Shown here piece after piece: positions 1-4,041 of a stretch of DNA of 5,855 bases. Every line of letters begins with the position of its first letter. The stretch's first letter is position 1. The stretch spans positions 1 to 5,855 of the forward strand of contig CAZSIR010000172.1 in assembly GCA_964606765.1 (NCBI GenBank), given 5' to 3'. The position numbers and the translations under genes are program-made. The DNA is from Ga0077527 sp964606765. GTDB lineage: Bacteria; Pseudomonadota; Gammaproteobacteria; Burkholderiales; SG8-41. Under the pieces are notes generated by a model. It saw nothing but the letters and a program-made list of their open reading frames with translations. It did no database searches and was not told the origin of the DNA.

Positions 1-294
1 AGAAACATTCCGGCCATAGGCATCGTAATGGACACCGGGACCTGGGGTTCGGAGATCGCCTACCAGCGCGATTTCTACCAGGAACGCTACATCGGCGCCC
101 ATGTGCACAGCCCGCGTTTTGATGAAGTCATGAAGCTCACCGGCGGCAACGGTTACCACCCGACGGCGCCCGGCGAAACCGCGGACGCGCTGCGCGATGC
201 GCTGAAAGCCGGCAAACCGGCGATCATTCATGTCAAGATTGATCCGGAAGCGACGATCAGTTTCCGCAAGGACGCGCTGCAAAAACGCGCCTGA
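1..294 (+). CDS. Thiamine-diphosphate-dependent enzyme, acetolactate synthase / sulfoacetaldehyde acetyltransferase-like, C-terminal fragment
   Basis: The reading frame is open from the first base of the window to a TGA at 292-294, giving the last 97 residues of a longer protein (the family is usually about 550-600 aa). What is seen: a W-G-x-E-x-x-x-Q-x-D-F-Y stretch at residues 15-26, then a Tyr/Gly-rich helix region, and a closing A-I-I-H-V-K-I-D-P strand at 74-82. This matches the end of the pyrophosphate-binding (PP) domain of ThDP enzymes such as acetolactate synthase, and the W-G-x-E...Q-x-D-F-Y pattern recalls sulfoacetaldehyde acetyltransferase. Such enzymes form or break C-C bonds next to a carbonyl using ThDP and Mg2+. 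The GDG half of the cofactor motif lies outside the window. The Asn-Asn pair that usually precedes this point reads Asp11-Thr12 here. The substrate cannot be assigned. The next gene on the same strand starts 78 bp downstream. Confidence 0.85.
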   Translation, partial: RNIPAIGIVMDTGTWGSEIAYQRDFYQERYIGAHVHSPRFDEVMKLTGGNGYHPTAPGETADALRDALKAGKPAIIHVKIDPEATISFRKDALQKRA

Positions 295-334
295 CGGACG
301 GTTGAAAAATGATGTGCGGGCGCCTGCGCGCAGC

Positions 335-357
335 GGTCATTGATGCGGGCCATTGAT
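335..357 (+). repeat. Short tandem direct repeat upstream of the TRIC-like gene
   Basis: GGTCATTGAT (335-344) and GGCCATTGAT (348-357) are two near-identical 10-mers, 13 bp apart start to start, sharing CATTGAT exactly. They end just before the ribosome binding site of the gene at 373. A perfect 10-bp palindrome, CTGCGCGCAG, lies at 324-333. An operator role is possible, but a pair of repeats this short can arise by chance. No convincing -35/-10 pair was found in the 295-372 gap and no clear terminator for the upstream gene. Confidence 0.3.
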
Positions 358-362
358 TGAAC

Positions 363-370
363 GGGGAGGG
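363..370 (+). promoter_or_regulatory. Strong Shine-Dalgarno sequence of the TRIC-like gene
   Basis: The purine run GGGGAGGG ends two bases before the ATG at 373. Its GGAG core is a good anti-16S match, although the spacing is short (about 5 nt from the core to the ATG). It is the best ribosome binding site in the window and supports the ATG at 373 over the TTG at 357 in another frame. Confidence 0.6.
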
Positions 371-372
371 CG

Positions 373-1014
373 ATGAATCTGCCGATCACGCCGCTGCATG
401 TGATGGATTTTCTCGGCGTCGCCGTGTTCGCGGTCAGCGGCGTGCTGGCGGCCGGGCGCAAGCACCTCGACTGGTTCGGCGTGCTGGTGATCGCCACGGT
501 CACCGCCATCGGCGGCGGCACGCTGCGCGACCTGCTGCTGGACCGCCATCCGGTGTTCTGGATGGCCGACACCGGTTATCTGTGGGCGATCCTTGCGGCG
601 ACGCTGCTGACGCTGCTGTTTGTGCGATTCCGCGAAGTGCCGCTGCGGGCTTTGCTGATTGCCGACGCGCTGGGCCTGGCGTTGTTTGCGATCAGCGGCG
701 CGCGCATTGCCGAAACCGCGGGCCATGGCGGCATCGTCGTGGTCATCCTCGGCACCATGACCGGCGTCGCCGGCGGCGTGTTGCGCGACATGCTGCTGGC
801 GGAGATCCCGCTGCTGCTGCGCGACGGCGATATTTACGCCACGGCGGCGATGGCCGGCATCATCGTATACCTGCTGATGCAGGCGGCGGGTTTCGACCGA
901 CTGACGGCGGGGCATGCCGGCATGGCGGTCATTGTCGCGGTCCGGTTCACCGCGATTTTTTTCAACCTGCGCATGCCGGCGCTGCGGCTTGGCGAACGCG
1001 GGAAAAAGGACTAG
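373..1014 (+). CDS. TRIC (trimeric intracellular cation channel) family / UPF0126 membrane protein, YicG/YadS-like
   Basis: This is a complete 213-aa inner-membrane protein, the usual length for the family (about 200-220 aa). It shows the family's internal duplication: D-F-L-G-V-A-V-F-A-V-S-G at 12-23 returns as D-A-L-G-L-A-L-F-A-I-S-G at 98-109, and G-G-G-T-L-R-D at 47-53 returns as A-G-G-V-L-R-D at 133-139. Both copies are 86 residues apart. About seven hydrophobic segments can be drawn (roughly 9-27, 33-55, 66-84, 91-111, 117-142, 154-170, 178-197), which fits two inverted three-helix units plus one helix. Prokaryotic TRIC proteins form trimers with a pore in each subunit and conduct monovalent cations; the same Pfam domain has also been called a glycine transporter domain, so the true substrate is open. 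The C-terminus is short and basic (R-G-K-K-D). The start at 373 has a GGGGAGGG ribosome binding site. It converges with the gene ending at 1035. Confidence 0.92.
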   Translation: MNLPITPLHVMDFLGVAVFAVSGVLAAGRKHLDWFGVLVIATVTAIGGGTLRDLLLDRHPVFWMADTGYLWAILAATLLTLLFVRFREVPLRALLIADALGLALFAISGARIAETAGHGGIVVVILGTMTGVAGGVLRDMLLAEIPLLLRDGDIYATAAMAGIIVYLLMQAAGFDRLTAGHAGMAVIVAVRFTAIFFNLRMPALRLGERGKKD

Positions 1015-1034
1015 CGGCCCCGCGCGGTACCGGC

Positions 1035-1604
1035 TCAGTGCAAATGGCGGTTGCGCGGATGCAGCGGAATGACGGTCGAAGTCGAGGTGGCCGTTGCCGT
1101 GGCGGAGGCACTGCCGGCGGGTTTCTGCGGCGTGTGCGCATCAAACATCTTGGTCACCAGCGCGGTGACTTCCTCGACCTCGGGCTTGCCGAGATGGCGC
1201 GACAGCATGTGGTTGAGGTCTTCGGTCACGCACTGGCGGCGGAATTCGTGGATGGCTTCCGGTGATGGGCCGACGAAGAACTGGTAGAACTCGTCCTCGC
1301 CGCTGTCGGGGTAGTACGTGATTTCCACTTCCGACGCGTACTCGGTCAGCGGGCCGAGATTGTTGCAGGCCTCCGTCAGCTTGTTGTGGAAACTGCGGCC
1401 GACGTCGCCGGTCCAGCAGATGCTCAGCACGCGTTCGCCCGCTTCATAGACGATGCCCTGTTCCTCGCGCTCCAGGCTTTTGGCGTCGGCGAGATGGTCG
1501 GCATCGACGTAATCCAGCCAGGGACGCAGCGCCAGTTCGACCTGCGCCAGGCGCACGCCTTTGCACAGGAAAACGCTGCCGTGGACATGTACTTCGGTTT
1601 TCAT
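1035..1604 (-). CDS. Uncharacterised conserved-looking soluble protein with a low-complexity Ser/Ala/Thr tail
   Basis: This is a complete 189-aa protein of unknown function. It has no signal peptide and no membrane segment. Residues 1-155 look like a folded, acidic alpha/beta domain: it opens with a strand-like M-K-T-E-V-H-V-H-G, has R-P-W-L-D-Y at 27-32, I-C-W-T-G-D-V-G-R at 62-70, E-V-E-I-T-Y-Y at 92-98 and a helical end around 117-155. From about 161 it turns into a Pro/Ala/Ser/Thr linker with alternating Ala-Thr and Ser-Thr (165-177), then a basic His/Arg tail, P-R-N-R-H-L-H. It resembles small uncharacterised betaproteobacterial proteins; from memory I would check DUF6806 first, unverified. 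The ATG at 1604 is chosen because the domain begins there and a GGAG lies 9 nt upstream. An in-frame TTG at 1694 would add 30 unlikely residues across the AT-rich spacer. It lies 125 bp downstream of the MFS/Bug operon on the same strand and may have its own promoter. Confidence 0.85.
   Translation of the reverse strand: MKTEVHVHGSVFLCKGVRLAQVELALRPWLDYVDADHLADAKSLEREEQGIVYEAGERVLSICWTGDVGRSFHNKLTEACNNLGPLTEYASEVEITYYPDSGEDEFYQFFVGPSPEAIHEFRRQCVTEDLNHMLSRHLGKPEVEEVTALVTKMFDAHTPQKPAGSASATATATSTSTVIPLHPRNRHLH
1074..1112 (-). repeat. Degenerate short-period repeat coding the Ser/Ala/Thr tail
   Basis: Inside the 189-aa gene, these 13 codons encode only Ser, Ala and Thr (residues 165-177), in alternating Ala-Thr then Ser-Thr pairs. 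The DNA is a degenerate hexamer-like repeat, for example GTCGAAGTCGAGGTGGCC on the + strand at 1075-1092. Such stretches expand and contract easily by slippage, so the length may vary between strains. Confidence 0.5.
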
Positions 1605-1633
1605 TGCGGGGGACTCCGGTGGTGATGCGGACT

Positions 1634-1648
1634 GCGCTGATGCAGCGC
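1634..1648 (-). other. Perfect hairpin in the leader of the 189-aa gene
   Basis: On either strand this forms a 6-bp stem GCGCTG/CAGCGC around a 3-base loop (loop 1640-1642). It lies 30-44 bases upstream of the ATG at 1604, so it would be in the 5' untranslated RNA if transcription starts in the AT-rich island. There is no T run after it, so it is not a standard intrinsic terminator. It could affect mRNA stability or translation, or be chance in GC-rich DNA. Confidence 0.35.
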
Positions 1649-1671
1649 TGCGGGGCGACAAGGATAACACA

Positions 1672-1716
1672 CCGCAGTTTGCTAAAAAAATCAATTAAAT
1701 CAAATACTTATAATAT
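1672..1716 (-). promoter_or_regulatory. AT-rich island, likely promoter region of the 189-aa gene
   Basis: Bases 1681-1716 contain only 5 G or C out of 36, in a window that is otherwise strongly GC-rich. On the minus strand there are two TTGATT elements usable as -35 boxes, but the possible -10 boxes (such as TGTTAT, 4 of 6 matches) are weak or badly spaced. On the + strand a perfect TATAAT lies at 1709-1714 without a -35 partner. The island would give easy strand opening and could act as an UP element or a nucleoid-protein site. The T-rich minus-strand run could also help end the upstream operon, but no GC hairpin precedes it. Confidence 0.35.
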
Positions 1717-1729
1717 GCGGGCAGCGGGT

Positions 1730-2653
1730 TCAGGCACTGAGGCCGAGTTCGCGAAGACAATCGCCCAGCAACACGCGTTCCTGCGCCAGCATCGCGGTCA
1801 GAGCCGCGCCGTCGGCATAGGTATTGATCCAGTATTGGCGCTGCAGTTCCGCGTTCCAGTCCGCGCTGGCTGTGGCCTGGCGCAGCAGCCGATGCCAGCC
1901 GTCGATCTGTGCGGCGCTGATGCCGCGCGCAGCGATCACGCCGCGCCAGGTGCCGATCACGCAGTCGACGCCCAGTTCCTGCCAGGTGGGGGTTTGCGCA
2001 TACAGCTCGGGCAGTCGCTGCGGTGATGAGACGGCGATCGCACGCAGACTGCCGGCGGCGAGTTCCGGCGCGGCGCTGACTGCGGTGATCGCGGCGACTT
2101 CAGCCTTGCCTTCCAGCACATCGGCGACGGCGTACCGCGCCGAATCGAAGACATGCAGCTGCAGCGTACGCGGATCGGCGCCGGCATGACGCGCCAGCTG
2201 GCCCAGCGCCATGTGGTTGGTGTTGCCGCGTGCTGTGGCCATCGCGATGGTGATCGCAGCAGGATTTTCCAGTCTCGCGAGCAGGGTCGCGGCATCGGCG
2301 ATCGCGGAATCCGCGCGGACGAGGAAGGCGATGTATTCGGTGTAGAGGTTGGCCAGCGGCGTCAGCACCGTATCGTCAAAGGCGCTGACCCCGAGCTGGC
2401 GGTTGGTGATGATGGTCGGGGAATTGATTGCCAGCACATGCGGATCGCCCGGATGCTGCGCCAGATAATCCCAGGCATTGCCGCCGCCGCGCCCGGGGAT
2501 GTTGCGGAGTCTGATCGGAACGTCGATGTGGCCGCCGGCTTCCAGCGCGGCCATCAATGCGCGTGCTGGTCTGTCCTGGCCACCGCCGGCCGGCGTGCCG
2601 GCGACGAGTTCGATTTCGCGTTCGGGACGCCAGAGGCCGGCGTCGCGGGTCAT
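1730..2653 (-). CDS. TctC/Bug-family solute-binding protein (tripartite tricarboxylate transporter receptor type), no signal peptide
   Basis: This is a 307-aa protein with the Bug/TctC fold signature. E-I-E-L-V-A-G-T-P-A-G-G-G-Q-D at 13-27 matches the first strand and ligand-binding glycine loop of mature family members. N-I-P-G-R-G-G-G-N-A at 51-60 matches the second glycine loop. Later come A-T-A-R-G-N-T-N-H at 139-147, L-E-G-K-A-E-V-A-A-I at 180-189, a basic L-R-A-I-A-V-S-S at 203-210 and T-W-Q-E-L-G-V at 223-229, all in the expected order. Family members bind carboxylates or similar small acids in the periplasm. Here the ATG at 2653 leaves only about 12 residues before the first strand, with no hydrophobic signal; the frame further upstream has none either. 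The ATG overlaps the stop of the MFS gene (ATGA), with no clear Shine-Dalgarno, so translation is probably coupled. It may therefore work in the cytoplasm, or its start may be wrong. The ligand is unknown. Confidence 0.85.
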   Translation of the reverse strand: MTRDAGLWRPEREIELVAGTPAGGGQDRPARALMAALEAGGHIDVPIRLRNIPGRGGGNAWDYLAQHPGDPHVLAINSPTIITNRQLGVSAFDDTVLTPLANLYTEYIAFLVRADSAIADAATLLARLENPAAITIAMATARGNTNHMALGQLARHAGADPRTLQLHVFDSARYAVADVLEGKAEVAAITAVSAAPELAAGSLRAIAVSSPQRLPELYAQTPTWQELGVDCVIGTWRGVIAARGISAAQIDGWHRLLRQATASADWNAELQRQYWINTYADGAALTAMLAQERVLLGDCLRELGLSA

Positions 2654-3900
2654 GCCGGCTGCGTCTTGGCGGACTTCGGGATGAACAGTACCAGCAGATT
2701 GGCGGCGATGATGGTGCCGGCAAGGAAATAGAACGCCGCGTAGACGCTCCAGGTGTCGGCGATCAGGCCGAAGGTCGCCGGCGCGATGCTGCCGCCGATG
2801 GCGAGTATCGTGAACTGCAGGCCGACGCCCGTGCCGGCGAGGCGCTTCGGTGTGTTTTCCACGGCCCAAGCCTGCATCACCGGGCGCATCGCGTAGAGGA
2901 AGAAACCCACCAGCGCGACAAAGATGATGAAGGCGAAGGATTGCCCGACCAGCACCATGCCGACGATGGTGACGCCGGTCAGCAGCATGCTCGACAGCAC
3001 GACCTTCTGCCGGCCGACCTTGTCCGACACATGGCCTGCAATCGGGCCGGCGACAAAGCCGGCGATCTGCAGCACGGTCATGCACACGCCCACCGCAATC
3101 GGCGAGTAGCCCTGCTCGTACGCCAGGTACACCGGCAGGAACACCATCAGGCCGACCTGGGTCAGCGTGCGGAAGCCGCCGCTGATGCAGATCAGCATCA
3201 GCGTGCGGTCGCGCAGCAGCGTGCCGAGGTCACGCAGGTACTGGCGCGCGTTCCATCCGCTGCTGTTGCCGGCATTGAGCTCGCTTTTTTTGCTTTTGTC
3301 GGCGTCGCTGCGCGCGCTGCCCAGCGCACCAACCATCATCAGGATCAGCGTCGCCATCACCAGTCCGGGCACGATGTTGATCACCACCACTTCGCGCCAG
3401 CTGAACCAGGCGAGCAGCGCGCCGGCCGCCATCGGCGCCAGTGCCTCGCCGATATTGCCGCCCATGCCGTGAAAGGACAGCACCAGGCCCTTGCGCTGCG
3501 GGTACTGGTGGGCCAGCGTCGGTATCGCCGCCGGGTGCCACAGGTTGTTGCCGATGCCGACCAGCATCAGGCATACCACCAGCATCCACATGCTGTGAGT
3601 CAGGCTCATCAGCGCATAGGGAAAACCGACCCAGAACAGCGAGGCCGCCATCAGGTAGCCCTTTTTGCCGATGGCATCGACGATCATGCCGCCGGGCAGA
3701 TTGGACAGTGCGCCGGCCAAGTGCTGCGCGCTCATCAGAAAACCGATCTGCGTATAGGAGAGGCCGAGCTCCTTGCCGATCAGCGGCAGCAGTACGTAGA
3801 AGGTGGCGGGATACCAGTGGGTCAGGCCATGGCCGGCGGAAATCAGCCAGACATCGCGGAAGGGGCGCGCGGGCAGGGCGGGTGCGGCGGTGGTGCTCAT
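2650..3900 (-). CDS. Major facilitator superfamily (MFS) transporter, Fsr-like
   Basis: This is a complete 416-aa inner-membrane carrier with about 12 hydrophobic segments in two halves (roughly 17-42, 49-72, 82-101, 103-124, 138-163, 169-190, then 234-260, 266-290, 299-320, 322-345, 354-381, 385-407). A hydrophilic, Lys-rich central loop lies at about 192-232. Motif A-like loops occur in both halves: G-G-M-I-V-D-A-I-G-K-K at 70-80 and G-H-V-S-D-K-V-G-R-Q-K at 289-299. The L-G-L-S-Y-T-Q-I-G segment (45-53) and the W-H-P-A-A stretch (121-125) recall the fosmidomycin-resistance (Fsr) branch, so drug or metabolite export is as possible as uptake. It is the first gene of a minus-strand operon; its TGA overlaps the ATG of the binding-protein gene. 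The ATG at 3900 is the natural start, giving a short polar N-terminus before helix 1, but no good Shine-Dalgarno precedes it. The substrate is not evident from sequence. Confidence 0.92.
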   Translation of the reverse strand: MSTTAAPALPARPFRDVWLISAGHGLTHWYPATFYVLLPLIGKELGLSYTQIGFLMSAQHLAGALSNLPGGMIVDAIGKKGYLMAASLFWVGFPYALMSLTHSMWMLVVCLMLVGIGNNLWHPAAIPTLAHQYPQRKGLVLSFHGMGGNIGEALAPMAAGALLAWFSWREVVVINIVPGLVMATLILMMVGALGSARSDADKSKKSELNAGNSSGWNARQYLRDLGTLLRDRTLMLICISGGFRTLTQVGLMVFLPVYLAYEQGYSPIAVGVCMTVLQIAGFVAGPIAGHVSDKVGRQKVVLSSMLLTGVTIVGMVLVGQSFAFIIFVALVGFFLYAMRPVMQAWAVENTPKRLAGTGVGLQFTILAIGGSIAPATFGLIADTWSVYAAFYFLAGTIIAANLLVLFIPKSAKTQPA

Positions 3901-3971
3901 AATATGGTCGGATCGGGGTCGAATCAGCGTTGCGAGTCATCTTAGCATGCAGGGATGCGCAGACATCGCAG

Positions 3972-3999
3972 CGTATAATCGACGCCTTTCCCGAATCAA
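3972..3999 (-). promoter_or_regulatory. Possible sigma-70 promoter for the MFS/binding-protein operon
   Basis: Read on the minus strand, TTGATT (3999-3994) is followed after 16 bases by TATACG (3977-3972). Each hexamer matches the consensus at four of six positions. It would give a leader of about 65 bases before the MFS ATG at 3900. Its -10 overlaps the + strand TATAAT at 3974-3979, so the two promoters could compete. The match is weak. TAAGAT (3944-3939) is an alternative -10 without a clear -35. Confidence 0.3.
3974..3979 (+). promoter_or_regulatory. Consensus -10 box (TATAAT) for the acyl-CoA synthetase gene
   Basis: A perfect TATAAT in the context GCGTATAATCGACGCC lies 62 bases before the ATG at 4042, so transcription would start near 3986 with a leader of about 55 bases. 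No good -35 hexamer lies 16-18 bases upstream (the region reads AGGGAT), and there is no TG extension. It may therefore need an activator, though the -10 itself is strong. Confidence 0.5.
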
Positions 4000-4019
4000 A
4001 AAACGCGGTGAAAAACCGC
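3998..4019 (-). terminator. Small hairpin followed by a T run on the minus strand
   Basis: On the minus strand, GCGGT (4019-4015), a 5-base TTTTC loop and ACCGC (4009-4005) form a 5-bp stem, followed by G and six T (4003-3998). This has the form of a weak intrinsic terminator for leftward transcription. No minus-strand gene ends here, so it would act on antisense RNA coming out of the synthetase gene. On the + strand the same stem would sit in the synthetase leader. Confidence 0.3.
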
Positions 4020-4041
4020 ATGCCATCCAGACCGCCATCCC

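Noticed and set aside
309..356. 16-codon frame with two ATG codons between the ThDP enzyme and the TRIC-like gene
   Set aside because: No ribosome binding site, no recognisable peptide, and such short frames are frequent by chance.
1015..1034. Possible shared terminator between the convergent stop codons
   Set aside because: Only 8-bp palindromes (1020-1027 and 1025-1032) with no loop room and no T run; nothing terminator-like can be supported.
357..1265. 302-codon + strand frame starting at TTG 357
   Set aside because: It runs out of frame across the TRIC-like gene and into the convergent gene, with an Arg/Gly/Ala-rich product and no domain.
1605..1694. 30-residue N-terminal extension of the 189-aa protein from a TTG, slightly signal-like (I-F-L-A-N-C)
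   Set aside because: The start is a TTG within the AT-rich island with no ribosome binding site. It has no positive charge before the hydrophobic part and no proper lipobox, whereas the ATG at 1604 has GGAG upstream.
2654..3085. Upstream extension of the binding-protein frame into the MFS gene (start at 3085)
   Set aside because: The extra residues are Arg/His-rich shadow sequence in the wrong frame of the MFS gene and contain no signal peptide.
2557..3945. 462-codon + strand open frame antisense to the MFS gene
   Set aside because: Its product is rich in Arg, His, Gln, Ala and Asp without domain structure, typical of the reverse complement of a GC-rich gene. The MFS frame has clear membrane segments and motifs.
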